From assembly GCA_001770415.1 (NCBI GenBank), contig MEQX01000004.1, positions 57,305 to 121,304 on the forward strand: a DNA stretch of 64,000 nt. Reading direction: 5' to 3'. The notes beneath the pieces were generated by a model. The model did not search any database. It worked only from the letters and a program-made list of their open reading frames with translations, and was not told the origin of the DNA. A program made the position numbers and the translations under genes. This stretch comes from Betaproteobacteria bacterium RIFCSPLOWO2_02_FULL_63_19. GTDB taxonomy: Bacteria; Pseudomonadota; Gammaproteobacteria; Burkholderiales; SG8-39. This document shows, piece after piece, positions 34,192 through 44,022 of this stretch. The number at the start of each line of letters is the position of its first letter. The stretch's first letter is position 1.

Positions 34192-34217
34192 GGTGGCGAT
34201 TCTCAAGGATCGCCACC
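34192..34217. other. Perfect 9-bp hairpin abutting the IS right end
   Basis: ggtggcgat-tctcaagg-atcgccacc; 3 nt beyond the IS terminus. Confidence 0.75.
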
Positions 34218-34373
34218 CCGAAGCGCGTCTGCCTGGGCAATATTCTTGGCCCTTCCATCGGCGGCTTGATCGCCCACGCGGCGGAACTCGGCGGCGTGTT
34301 CGTCGTGGGTTCGCTGGGATCGACGCTGTTATTCTTCGTGGTGATTTCGCTCGCGCGAAGGCTGAAGGAATGA
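34206..34373 (+). pseudogene. Possible 3' remnant of a small membrane protein gene beside the IS
   Basis: In-frame GNILGPSIGGLIAHAAELGGVFVVGSLGSTLLFFVVISLARRLKE*: one hydrophobic helix plus basic tail, no own start before the IS junction. Confidence 0.35.
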
Positions 34374-34501
34374 AGATTAGGGTCCGAACGGGAAACGCGA
34401 GCGCTGACACCCGACATGATGGTGATTAGCGAGCTTGGAGGTCGCTGCCGGATCAAGCCCTGATTGGCTTCCCGCTCCACGCGGCAGCCAAACCTCGTAT
34501 G

Positions 34502-36670
34502 TCAGCGCCTGACCCGGAAGAACGCTAGTACGTCCTCAAGCTCACGCGTCAGCCGCATAGGCGGCAGACTGGGAATGATGCGCCGCCCGTAGGCCTTGGA
34601 AAACAGGCGTCGGTCGCAGATCATCAGAACACCGCGGTCGTCCTCATCGCGGATGAGTCTTCCGGCCCCCTGCTTGAGCGCGATCACCGCCTGGGGAAGC
34701 TGGTACACCATGAACGGATTTCGGCCGCTCTTGTCGATCTGCTCGAGACGCGCCTGCAAGACGGGATCATCGGGCGGCGCAAACGGCAGCTTGTCGATCA
34801 CCACCAGCGATAGCGCTTCACCGCGAACGTCCACCCCTTCCCAGAAGCTCGCCGAGGCAACAAGGACGGCATTGCCAAGCCGGCGAAAGCGGGCAAGAAT
34901 TTCCGAGCGCGAACCCTCGCCCTGCTGGAGCAGCGGATAGGTCAATTGATCGCGCGCAAACGCTTCGCGCAGAAGTTCATAGGCCAAACGCATTCCGCGC
35001 AGTGTGGTGAACAACAGGAACGCACCTCCGCCGCCCGCGCGAATTACGGGCAGGGCACGCTCGACGACGGCGCGCGTATGCTCGGGACTGTTTGGCTCGG
35101 CGAGATCTCGCGGAACGTACAACAGCGCCTGCCGCGCATAATCGAACGGGCTGTCCCAGCAACGCGTGCGCGCCTCAGCGAGTCCCAGTTCGCCGCAGTA
35201 GAGTGAGAAATCGCCGCTCACCGCCAGTGTGGCCGAGGTAAAGATCCACGCCCGCGGTCGTCCGTCCAGCTCCTTTCGGAAGACCTCCGCGACCGAGAGC
35301 GGCGTTGCATGCAACTGCAACGCATGACTGTAGACCTCGGCCCAGCGTACGAGTTCGCCGCCGTTCTTTGCGCTGCGCTCCATGCCTTCCTCGCGCCAGC
35401 GTGACAGGCGCGCGCCCAGGTCATCCGCGCGCCAGGCCAGCCGCTCAAGTTCCTCGCTCCGCTCGGCGAGGGCTTCGAGCGCAAGCTTGGACTCGGCAAG
35501 GCAGCTGCCGATCGACGTCAACGCCGACTGAAAATCGGCGCGGGAACGCAGCGCCCGTGCGGCGATGCGCGCGTTGCTCTCGCTCACGCAAAGCCGCAGG
35601 TCGCGGGCTGCTCGCTCCAGCCGTGGCGCCAGCGCGGACAGCGCCGGAACATCGCGCGCCGTGGTGGCGGCCTCGATCTGCATGTCGCGCGCGAGTTCGA
35701 TCAACTGCCCTGTCGAGAGGCTCTCACCGAAGAACAGCGTGGCTGTCTGCGGCAACTGATGGGCTTCGTCGAAGACCACCGTGTTGCATGCCGGCAGCAG
35801 TTCGGCCATGCCCTCATCCTTCAGCACCAGGTCAGCCAGAAACAGGTGATGATTGACCACCACAACGTCAGCGGTGAGCGCCTCGCGCCGGGCAGCCATT
35901 ACGAAGCACTCGTCGTATCTCGAACACTTGGAACCGAGGCAGTTTTCGCGCGTCGAGGTCGCATACGCCCAGGCCGGGGCATCCTCGGGAACATCCGCGA
36001 GTTCGCTTCTGTCGCCGCGCGCGCTGGAGCGCGCAAAGTGCTTGATGCGCTGAAGGTGCACGGCATCGTCGCGCGAGCCGAGACGCGCTTCTCCGAGGTT
36101 GCGTTCCAGGTGATGATGACAGACGTAGTTCGCCCGGCCCTTGAGCAAGGCTGTCGTCAGAGAGATCTTTAGCGCTTCGCGCACCAGCGGCAGGTCGCGC
36201 TGGAAAAGCTGGTCCTGCAGCGTCTTGGTCCCGGAGGAAATAATGATCTTGCCGCCCGACAAGAGCGCCGGGATCAAGTACGCGAAGGTCTTGCCCGTCC
36301 CGGTGCCCGCCTCGCAGACGAGCGTCGCGCAATCGCGGATGGCACGGGCGACCTCCCCCGCCATTTCAATCTGCTGCGTGCGAACGCGATAACCGTGGAT
36401 ATGTCTGGCCAGAGCACCCGCCGGGCCGAACACGTCGGCGAACTCCGGGTCGGGTCGCGTGCTCACCCTTGTGACCCCGCGTCGCTGCTGCATGGCGTAT
36501 TCAACCGCTTCGACCTTCACGCAGATCCGCCGAACATCGGCAGCAGACCGGCGAAGACGCCAGTCCAGTTCATCGCTCGCGTACACGGCATCGACGTCTT
36601 CCCAATCCCGTTTGAAATCCGGCACCTGGACCGAATAACGGGTCTCGCCCCGATCGGTCGACGGCAACAA
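34502..36670 (-). CDS. DinG/YoaA-family ATP-dependent helicase (true start probably about 36494)
   Basis: LVCEAGTGTGKTFAYLIPALL, CCHHHL-type FeS region, VVFDEAHQLP, KQGAGRLIRDEDDRGVLMICDRRL. Confidence 0.92.
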   Translation of the reverse strand: MLPSTDRGETRYSVQVPDFKRDWEDVDAVYASDELDWRLRRSAADVRRICVKVEAVEYAMQQRRGVTRVSTRPDPEFADVFGPAGALARHIHGYRVRTQQIEMAGEVARAIRDCATLVCEAGTGTGKTFAYLIPALLSGGKIIISSGTKTLQDQLFQRDLPLVREALKISLTTALLKGRANYVCHHHLERNLGEARLGSRDDAVHLQRIKHFARSSARGDRSELADVPEDAPAWAYATSTRENCLGSKCSRYDECFVMAARREALTADVVVVNHHLFLADLVLKDEGMAELLPACNTVVFDEAHQLPQTATLFFGESLSTGQLIELARDMQIEAATTARDVPALSALAPRLERAARDLRLCVSESNARIAARALRSRADFQSALTSIGSCLAESKLALEALAERSEELERLAWRADDLGARLSRWREEGMERSAKNGGELVRWAEVYSHALQLHATPLSVAEVFRKELDGRPRAWIFTSATLAVSGDFSLYCGELGLAEARTRCWDSPFDYARQALLYVPRDLAEPNSPEHTRAVVERALPVIRAGGGGAFLLFTTLRGMRLAYELLREAFARDQLTYPLLQQGEGSRSEILARFRRLGNAVLVASASFWEGVDVRGEALSLVVIDKLPFAPPDDPVLQARLEQIDKSGRNPFMVYQLPQAVIALKQGAGRLIRDEDDRGVLMICDRRLFSKAYGRRIIPSLPPMRLTRELEDVLAFFRVRR

Positions 36671-36731
36671 ACCCCTCCCCCCGTCGCCCTGTCTCCTTTA
36701 CTTTTGCCGAGCATTCTTCTAAATTACTTGA

Positions 36732-37286
36732 ATGTCATATCGTAATCAATTGTTTTTCATAATTTTCGTGCTTTGCTTCGTCGCTGGGTGCGGAACCCTG
36801 CCGTCCGGGCGCGACACCGACAGGGTCGGTGGGCGAGCGCCCGCAAACGCCGCCGGGGCCTTCGCTGGGCAGGACTCCCGCTCGGGAACCTCGCGCGAAA
36901 CCGAAATGTTGATCCGGGCGCTCGCCACCGCGGGAACGAGCTACCGATACGGGGGCAAATCCTACGAGAATGGCTTCGACTGCAGCGGACTCGTCGCGTT
37001 CGTCTACCGCGAGGCCTATGGGCTGGTATTACCGCATGACTCCCGCGCGCAGAGCGAGATGGGCGTGCGCATCGATCCGTCCGAATTGCGGCCAGGGGAC
37101 CTCGTGTTCTTCAACACACTGAAACAGCCGTACTCGCACGTCGGTATCTATCTCGGCGATGACCGCTTCATTCATGCGCCAAAAACCGGCGCCGTCGTGC
37201 GCACCGAAAGACTGGGCTCTCCGTACTGGGCGACACGGTTCGACGGTGCACGGAGACTCCCTCCACGAGCCAGGTTCGCAAACTAG
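36732..37286 (+). CDS. NlpC/P60 family lipoprotein endopeptidase
   Basis: FVAGCGTLPSG lipobox; GFDCSGLVAFVYRE catalytic Cys; HVGIYLGDDRFIHAPKTG. Confidence 0.94.
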   Translation: MSYRNQLFFIIFVLCFVAGCGTLPSGRDTDRVGGRAPANAAGAFAGQDSRSGTSRETEMLIRALATAGTSYRYGGKSYENGFDCSGLVAFVYREAYGLVLPHDSRAQSEMGVRIDPSELRPGDLVFFNTLKQPYSHVGIYLGDDRFIHAPKTGAVVRTERLGSPYWATRFDGARRLPPRARFAN

Positions 37287-37337
37287 CCGGCGCTGTTGAA
37301 ACAGCCCGGTGTATCACGCAGCGGCGCGGCGGTAGTT

Positions 37338-38291
37338 TCAGCCGGTCTGCAGGTCGAATATGACCGGTATATCGACCTCGAATTCGCGCCCACGCAGCGC
37401 GGCGGGAATACGTGTCAGCGGCTTGGCCTTCTTGACCATGCCCAGCGCCTGTTTGTCGAGAATTTCATAACCGCTGGAGGACTCGATCGAGGCGCTCCTC
37501 GTCCTGCCGTTCGCGCCGATCACGAGCCGTATCACGACCTTCCCCTGCCAGCCCTTGTCCATCGCCTGCCTCGGATAGCGCTTGTAACGCCTCGCGCTCT
37601 CGATCAATGCAAGCCGGTAACGATCAAGCGTGCCGGTGTCGACATCAGTCCCCGACCGTGTCGTCCCGGTGCCGACAATCGGGGCAGCAGGCTGTGCTGG
37701 CGCCGATACGCCGGCCTCCGAGGGTGCGCCTGACGATGCCGCCGCGGACCGAGCCGGCCGCGCCGGGGGAACGGCCGTCGTTGCCGGCATATCAGCCGCG
37801 CGCGGCAATTCGGGCGCGGGCCGGGGCTCCGAGGCCAGCGGGCGCGCTGGCGCATCGGTCTCTGACGGAGCGGGTTCAGGCCTCGGCCGGACCGTTTGCG
37901 GCGGAGGCCGAATCGGCTCCGGTTTAGACCGAACCGGCTCGCGCCTCGGACGGATCAACCGAGGTTTCGGGCCGGCAGGTTCAGCTTTCGGCACGCTGGG
38001 TTCGGGTTCTTGCCCGATCGGCTCGGGTTTCGGCGGGATGGGTTGCGGCGGAACCGGCTCGACGCGGGTCGCCGCGTCACGCGCCGCTTGAGGCGGCTTT
38101 TCTGCCGTGATTCGAGGCGCGAACGTTGCCGTGAGTATGCGCGTTGCAGCAGGCGCCGGCGCACCGGGTCGCATATCCGGCAGCAGCAGCGCCAGCGCGT
38201 GAAGTGCCAGCGAAGCAATTACGCATAGCACGAGCGCCCGATTCTGCACCGGAGGAGAAAAGATGGCCGCTGAGTTCGCCGGGGCTGGCAT
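37338..38291 (-). CDS. TonB-family energy transducer
   Basis: N-terminal TM, long Pro-rich spacer, C-terminal RYKRYPRQAMDKGWQGKVVIRLVIGANGRTRSASIESSSGYEILDKQAL. Confidence 0.92.
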   Translation of the reverse strand: MPAPANSAAIFSPPVQNRALVLCVIASLALHALALLLPDMRPGAPAPAATRILTATFAPRITAEKPPQAARDAATRVEPVPPQPIPPKPEPIGQEPEPSVPKAEPAGPKPRLIRPRREPVRSKPEPIRPPPQTVRPRPEPAPSETDAPARPLASEPRPAPELPRAADMPATTAVPPARPARSAAASSGAPSEAGVSAPAQPAAPIVGTGTTRSGTDVDTGTLDRYRLALIESARRYKRYPRQAMDKGWQGKVVIRLVIGANGRTRSASIESSSGYEILDKQALGMVKKAKPLTRIPAALRGREFEVDIPVIFDLQTG

Positions 38292-38309
38292 GTGTTCGAA
38301 TACCGGGGG

Positions 38310-38936
38310 TTATTGCCGCGGCCGCAGCAGAAAGACTTCGTCGAACGCTCGCTCGAGCCGCGCGTGCACCCCGCGCAATCCGTCGACGACCTGCCTGGCC
38401 CAGTCGAAATACTGCTGGCGCCGCTGCAGATCCCATCGCTCGGGCGGCGAGTACGCCACGTCGCGCAGATTGCAGATCTTATCGGCAAGTTTCACCAGTT
38501 TGGCGCGCCTGGACAGGCCGGGCGCTTGCTCGATCTGCAGGCGCTTGCGCTCGTTCTTGGGCAGGCGCTTGTCATCCGTCATCTCCAGCACGATAGCGCA
38601 GACGCGTTTGCCGAATTCGCGCTGCAACTCTTCGGGTGACGTCTGCGTGTCTTCAATCGTGTCGTGAAGCAACGCTGCGCATATCACAACCCCGTCGCGG
38701 ATTCCACCCTCGTTGCGCAGAACGTTGGCCAGGTCAATCGGGTGATTGATGTAGGGCGAGGCCGGCGTATCCTTGCGCCGCTGGTCGCGGTGCTTGTTTG
38801 CCGAAAAGGCCAGGGCCTTGATAATGAGGGCCAGCGGATCACCGGTCTTCCCGTCAGACTGACGGCTGAGCTTGCTAATCGGTTTGCGGGGCATGGTACG
38901 GGAGGCCACCGAAAGGACGCAGCGGGGAATCACCAC
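38310..38936 (-). CDS. HD-domain small alarmone hydrolase (MESH1-like) / guanosine polyphosphate pyrophosphohydrolase
   Basis: HRDQRRKDTPASPYINHPIDLANVL, CAALLHDTIEDTQTSPEEL, KLADKICNLRDV; no synthetase/TGS/ACT domains. Confidence 0.85.
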   Translation of the reverse strand: MVIPRCVLSVASRTMPRKPISKLSRQSDGKTGDPLALIIKALAFSANKHRDQRRKDTPASPYINHPIDLANVLRNEGGIRDGVVICAALLHDTIEDTQTSPEELQREFGKRVCAIVLEMTDDKRLPKNERKRLQIEQAPGLSRRAKLVKLADKICNLRDVAYSPPERWDLQRRQQYFDWARQVVDGLRGVHARLERAFDEVFLLRPRQ

Positions 38937-39120
38937 AGGCTGTAGGAATTATAGCCGCCTGACCGCCGCGAAGCGCTATGAGGCGAGTATCGCCTCCGGT
39001 ACACTTGCATCAAGACGTTGGCTTCCGAGTACCCGTAACAGAGGTCGTTTCATTGCCGGCCGATCCGGAGGAGTACAAGGGGAGATATCCGCTCTTCTTG
39101 CCGCGAATTCGAATTTGATC

Positions 39121-40590
39121 ATGTGGAGACCCCCAGAAAGGATCCGGTGGTATCCGGATCCAGGACGCTGGCCGAGCGCTGAGGATGCGCGGCGCTCGCT
39201 GCTCTTTAGCCCGGTGCGAGTCGGGAACATGAGCTTGACGAGTCGCACCTGGGTCCCGGCAATGGTGCCATGGCGCGCGACCGAAGAAGGGTATGCCACC
39301 GAAGCGAACATCGAATGGTACGCGCGCTTTGCGCGAGGCCGGCCTGGTGCCATCGTCGTCGAAGCGACCGGGGTGCGTGATGTGCCGAGCGGACCACTGC
39401 TGCGCATAGGAGACGACCGGTTCATTGCCGGCCTTGCGCGACTGGTCCAAGCGGTGCGCCGCGCAAGCGGGGGTCAAACACGGCTGCTGATCCAGCTCAT
39501 CGATTTTCTCGCCATCCGACGCCGGCCGGAACCTGCCAAATTTTTTCGCAGGTTCCTCCGAATCACGGACCGCCATCGCTCGGCACTGGGTGCGCATGAA
39601 TGGCCCGATGCCGCCGTGCGCGAACGCCTTGCGGCACTGCCGGATGCCGAACTGATCGAAGTGTTAAGCGAACGCGAACTCGAGTCCTTGCGCATGGGCT
39701 ACCGCGAGCGCGTCACCGACATCCACCTGCCCCACATCCGCGATCTGCCGCAAACGCTGCCCGGATCCTTCGCGGCGGCGGCGCGGCGGGCTCGCGCGGC
39801 GGGATTCGACGGCGTCGAACTACACTTTGCGCACGCCTACACCATGGCCTCCTTTCTGTCGCCGCTCAATGACCGTCCCGATGGCTATGGCGGAGGGCCG
39901 GCAGGCCGGGTGCGGGCGCCCCTTGAGGTATTGCGCGCCGTGCGGGAATCCGTCGGCGCAGACTACACGGTCGGTTGCCGCTATCTGTCAGAGGAGTGCA
40001 TCGGGGGCGGCACGACGGTCGAAGATGCCGCTTGGTTCGGTGTGGAATTCGCGCGAGCAGGCATGAACTTTCTTTCGCTGTCGCGCGGCGGAAAGTTCGA
40101 GGATGCCAAACAACCCGCGATCGGCGCTTCAGCCTACCCTTACACGGGGCCCAGCGGATACGAGTGCATGCCGCAATACATCTCGGATCAGCGCGGGCCG
40201 TTCGGACGCAACGTAGAGCCCGCCGCGCGTATTCGTGCTGCCGTTCGCGCCGCAGGCTTCGCCACGCCTGTCGTCGTCAGCGGCGGCTTGCATGGCTTTG
40301 AGCAGGCCGAAAACCTGTTGCGCGATGGCAAGGCCGACCTGGTTGCCTTTGCGCGCCAGAGCCTCGCCGATCCGGACTGGTTCCAAAAAGTGAAACTGGG
40401 CCGGGGCGAAGAAGTCCGTGTATGCAAGTACAGCAATTACTGCGAGGCGCTCGACCAGAAGCACTCCCAAGTCACCTGCGAGCTCTGGGACCGTGAGGCA
40501 CTGGACGAGCCCGGAATCGGCAAGTCCCGGGACGGCAAGCGACGCCTGTTGCCGCCGGAATGGAAAGCGGCGTCGAAAGATCCTGCGTAA
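39121..40590 (+). CDS. NADH:flavin oxidoreductase / OYE-family TIM barrel (start approximate)
   Basis: FSPVRVGNMSLTSRTWVPAM, GVELHFAHAYTMASFLSPLNDRPDGYGG, DLVAFARQSLADPDW, C-terminal C-x5-C-x11-C. Confidence 0.85.
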   Translation: MWRPPERIRWYPDPGRWPSAEDARRSLLFSPVRVGNMSLTSRTWVPAMVPWRATEEGYATEANIEWYARFARGRPGAIVVEATGVRDVPSGPLLRIGDDRFIAGLARLVQAVRRASGGQTRLLIQLIDFLAIRRRPEPAKFFRRFLRITDRHRSALGAHEWPDAAVRERLAALPDAELIEVLSERELESLRMGYRERVTDIHLPHIRDLPQTLPGSFAAAARRARAAGFDGVELHFAHAYTMASFLSPLNDRPDGYGGGPAGRVRAPLEVLRAVRESVGADYTVGCRYLSEECIGGGTTVEDAAWFGVEFARAGMNFLSLSRGGKFEDAKQPAIGASAYPYTGPSGYECMPQYISDQRGPFGRNVEPAARIRAAVRAAGFATPVVVSGGLHGFEQAENLLRDGKADLVAFARQSLADPDWFQKVKLGRGEEVRVCKYSNYCEALDQKHSQVTCELWDREALDEPGIGKSRDGKRRLLPPEWKAASKDPA

Positions 40591-40650
40591 GAACCCTGAC
40601 GGGAACGCATGGCGACACGTTCCTCTTGAAATCGCGCACTTCGCGTGCAA

Positions 40651-41382
40651 TCACATGCCCAGATAGGCCTGCCTGACGCGATCGTCCTGCAGCAAGTCAC
40701 GGCCCCGCCCAGAGATCACCGTCTTGCCGGTCTCGATCACGTAGCCGAAGTCGGCGACAGAGAGCGCAGCCTGGGCATTCTGCTCAACCAGCAAAATGGT
40801 CATTCCGCCCTTCGCCAGCGCCACGATGGCCGAGAAGATCTCCGCGACCAGCTGCGGCGCGAGCCCCATGCTGGGTTCATCGAGCAGTAACAGTCGCGGC
40901 TGCGACATGAGCGCGCGTCCGATGGAAAGCATCTGCTGCTGTCCCCCGGATAAAGTGCCCGCGGGTTGCGCGCGTCGTTCCTCGAGCACCGGGAACATCG
41001 CGTATATCCGCCCGATGCTGCGCCGGGACTCGGCGATGGGACGGGTATACGCGCCCAAATTCAGGTTGTCTTCGACCGACATCGGTCCGAACATCTGCCG
41101 TCCCTCGGGCACCTGCGAAATGCCGGACCGGACGCGCAGGTCGGCGCGTGCACGGGTGATGTCCCTGCCGTCAAAGACGATGCGGCCGCCCGTTGCCCTG
41201 TGCACTCCCGACAGCGTGCGCAACAGCGTTGTCTTTCCCGCCCCGTTTGCGCCTACCAGCGCAACCAGCGATCCCCGATGCACCGACACGCTGACGCCAT
41301 GGAGTGCCTGGATGCGCCCGTAGTGGGTGCACAGGTCCGATACGTCGAGCAATGGCGAGGGTACTTGCCCGTCTTCGCTCAT
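40651..41382 (-). CDS. livF: Branched-chain amino acid-type ABC transporter ATPase
   Basis: Walker A VGANGAGKTTLLRTLSG, GTLSGGQQQMLSIGRALMSQPRLLLLDEPSMGLAP. Confidence 0.95.
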   Translation of the reverse strand: MSEDGQVPSPLLDVSDLCTHYGRIQALHGVSVSVHRGSLVALVGANGAGKTTLLRTLSGVHRATGGRIVFDGRDITRARADLRVRSGISQVPEGRQMFGPMSVEDNLNLGAYTRPIAESRRSIGRIYAMFPVLEERRAQPAGTLSGGQQQMLSIGRALMSQPRLLLLDEPSMGLAPQLVAEIFSAIVALAKGGMTILLVEQNAQAALSVADFGYVIETGKTVISGRGRDLLQDDRVRQAYLGM

Positions 41383-42155
41383 GTCGAGCCTGCTTCGACA
41401 GAGCCGCCGAGGTAAGCGGCGATGACCTCCGGGTTGCCGCGCACCTCCTGCGCACTACCCTCCGCGAGTTTCCTGCCATAGTCGAGCACCAGGATCCTGG
41501 CCGAGATTCCCATCACCAGCTTCATATCGTGCTCGACCAGCACCACGGTCACGCCAGAGTCGCCAATTCGCTGGATCAACGCATCAATCTCGTGCGTTTC
41601 GGTGGGATTGAGACCCGCGGCGGGTTCGTCGAGCAGGAGCAGTTTCGGCCGCGCGGCGAGTGCGCGCGCGATTTCGAGACGCTTCAGCGCACCATAGGGC
41701 ATTGAATCGGCAGCCGCGCCGACGTACCTGTCCAGGCCGACGAACCGCATCAGTTCGCGGGCTTCGTCGCGGCACTCGGCATCGCGGCGCGCCACGGTCG
41801 GAATCCGAAGCATGGAGCCGAGCATTCCCTGATCGAGGCGAAGGTGCGCACCCACCATGACATTCTCGACGGCGCTCATGTTGAAGCAGATCTGCAGATT
41901 CTGGAACGTCCGGCTCATACCGCGCCTGGCCAGTTCATGCGGCACGTATCCAGTCACCTCGACGCCATCGAACACCACGCGTCCCGACGAAGGTCGATAA
42001 AGCCCGGTAATAAGGTTGAATACCGTTGTCTTGCCGGCGCCGTTGGGTCCGATGATGGAATGGATCTTCCCCTGCTCGATCTCGAAAGACAGATCCTGCA
42101 CGGCGTGCACGCCGCCGAATGACCTTGAAAGCGCCTCAACCTCGAGCAGTGCCAT
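41379..42155 (-). CDS. livG: Branched-chain amino acid-type ABC transporter ATPase
   Basis: IGPNGAGKTTVFNLITGLYRPSSG, RLEIARALAARPKLLLLDEPAAGLNPTE. Confidence 0.95.
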   Translation of the reverse strand: MALLEVEALSRSFGGVHAVQDLSFEIEQGKIHSIIGPNGAGKTTVFNLITGLYRPSSGRVVFDGVEVTGYVPHELARRGMSRTFQNLQICFNMSAVENVMVGAHLRLDQGMLGSMLRIPTVARRDAECRDEARELMRFVGLDRYVGAAADSMPYGALKRLEIARALAARPKLLLLDEPAAGLNPTETHEIDALIQRIGDSGVTVVLVEHDMKLVMGISARILVLDYGRKLAEGSAQEVRGNPEVIAAYLGGSVEAGST

Positions 42156-43081
42156 CAGTCCGACTTGCGCAGGCGCGCCGCGATCGTAGGCACCAGCCCC
42201 CGCGGAAGGAAGATGACGGTAAGCATGAGAATCAGTCCAAAGACGATCATCTCGTAGCCCTCGAACCGCGACAGCAGTTGCGGCAGCATCGTCAGGATCG
42301 CAGCGCCAAGCACCGCGCCGTAGGTGGAGGCCATGCCACCGACGACTACCATGGTCACCAGTTCGATGGAGTGGAAGAATGACGACACTTGCGGCGTAAT
42401 GAACCCGACATAGTGCGCCATCATGCTGCCCACGGCGCTCGCAAACACTGCCGACACGACGAAAACCCTCACCTTGTAGCGCGCCGTATCGATCCCGGCC
42501 ACCTGGGCCGCGGTTTCCGAACCGTGTACCGCGCGCAGCGCGCGCCCGACCGGCGAATCGACAATGTTACGGGCGAGAACGATGGCAACCAGCAACACCG
42601 CGCCTGTCACCCAATACCATGCACGCTCGTTCGCGAGACTGAACCCGAAGATCGAGAAAGCCTTCACGTTCATGCCGTCGTTGCCACCGGTCCAGCCTGA
42701 CTCGTTTACCAACACCATGTAGATGATGATACCCAGCCCCAGCGTCGCCATGGCCAGGTAGTGGCCGCGCAAACGCAGTATCGGGCGCGCCACCACGAAC
42801 GCGATGACGCCCACCGCCGCCATTCCCGAAATCATTGCCGCAATCGGAGGCCAGCCGTAGCGTGAAGTCAGAATCGCCGAGGCATAAGCGCCCAAGCCGA
42901 AAAAGCCGGCGTGACCCAGACTGATCTGGCCGGCGTAACCGATCAGCAGATTCAGCCCCACGACCATGGTCGCGTTCATGCCGATGCGAATGGCCACGTC
43001 GTAGTGATAACTGTTGCGCAGCGCCAGCGGGAGCACCACGATAATAAGCGCCAGGACCGCCAGCCCCCGAAAGCGGTCCAT
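42155..43081 (-). CDS. livM: Branched-chain amino acid-type ABC transporter permease
   Basis: MNATMVVGLNLLIGYAGQISLGHAGFFGLGAYASAIL; track ORF over-extended, start ATG 43081. Confidence 0.95.
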   Translation of the reverse strand: MDRFRGLAVLALIIVVLPLALRNSYHYDVAIRIGMNATMVVGLNLLIGYAGQISLGHAGFFGLGAYASAILTSRYGWPPIAAMISGMAAVGVIAFVVARPILRLRGHYLAMATLGLGIIIYMVLVNESGWTGGNDGMNVKAFSIFGFSLANERAWYWVTGAVLLVAIVLARNIVDSPVGRALRAVHGSETAAQVAGIDTARYKVRVFVVSAVFASAVGSMMAHYVGFITPQVSSFFHSIELVTMVVVGGMASTYGAVLGAAILTMLPQLLSRFEGYEMIVFGLILMLTVIFLPRGLVPTIAARLRKSD

Positions 43082-43956
43082 TACACCCTCTCGCTGGCGC
43101 GCGCGCCGAACAGTCCCCGCGGCATGAAGAACAGAATGAGGATGATCAGCACGAACGGAACCGCATCCTTGTAGGCCGAAGATATGTAGCCTGCGGCAAG
43201 CGCTTCGGTCAGCCCGAGTATCAGGCCGCCGACCACCGCACCGAGCCCGCTTCCCAATCCCCCCAGCGTCGCTGCGACGAACCCCTTCAATCCCACCATG
43301 ATGCCCACGTCGTACGAGGTCAGCGTAATCGGTGCCGACACCACCCCGGCCACCGCACCCAGCGCCGCTGATATCACGAAACTCAGTGCCAGCACATGCC
43401 GCGTATTGATTCCGACCAGGCGCGCCGCGAGACGGTTGTGCGCGGTGGCGAGCATGGCCTTGCCCAGGCGCGTGCGCCCGAAGAACCACGCCAGAATCAG
43501 CACGATCAGCGCTCCCGTGCCCATCATCCACATGCTCTGCGGCAGCAGCGAGGCCCCAAAGATCATGATCGGCGCGTCTCCGGTGAATGGCGCCAGTGCC
43601 CGCTGGCCCGGGCCGAACACTACCTGTGCCACGCCCTGAAGAAAAATCGACGCGCCTATGGTGATGATGATCAGCGAAACCACGTCGGCGTCACCGGCAG
43701 GCTCGATCGCGAGTTTTTCCAGCATCAGGCCGACCAGCGACACGACGAGAACGGCGATCAGGATCGCGAGCGGAAGCGGCACTCCTGCCGCGGTCAGCAT
43801 CACCGCGCACACGCCGCCCAGCATGATGAATTCGCCCTGCGCGAAATTGATCACGCCACTGGCGTTGTAGATCAGGGAAAAACCGAGTGCAGAAAGCGCG
43901 TAGATCGCGCCGTTCGTGAGTCCGGAGAAGAAATATTGCAGCGTCTGGGACAGCAT
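43081..43956 (-). CDS. livH: Branched-chain amino acid-type ABC transporter permease
   Basis: LTNGAIYALSALGFSLIYNASGVINFAQGEFIMLGG. Confidence 0.95.
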   Translation of the reverse strand: MLSQTLQYFFSGLTNGAIYALSALGFSLIYNASGVINFAQGEFIMLGGVCAVMLTAAGVPLPLAILIAVLVVSLVGLMLEKLAIEPAGDADVVSLIIITIGASIFLQGVAQVVFGPGQRALAPFTGDAPIMIFGASLLPQSMWMMGTGALIVLILAWFFGRTRLGKAMLATAHNRLAARLVGINTRHVLALSFVISAALGAVAGVVSAPITLTSYDVGIMVGLKGFVAATLGGLGSGLGAVVGGLILGLTEALAAGYISSAYKDAVPFVLIILILFFMPRGLFGARASERV

Positions 43957-44022
43957 GCCGGTGCCCGTGTGCCGTTCTAGACAAAACCCCGGGGCGGCGC
44001 GCCGTCCCGGGTTCCGGACAGG

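Noticed and set aside
38872-39120. N-terminal extension of the OYE-family ORF
   Set aside because: Overlaps the alarmone hydrolase start in antisense and lacks OYE homology; true start is near 39121
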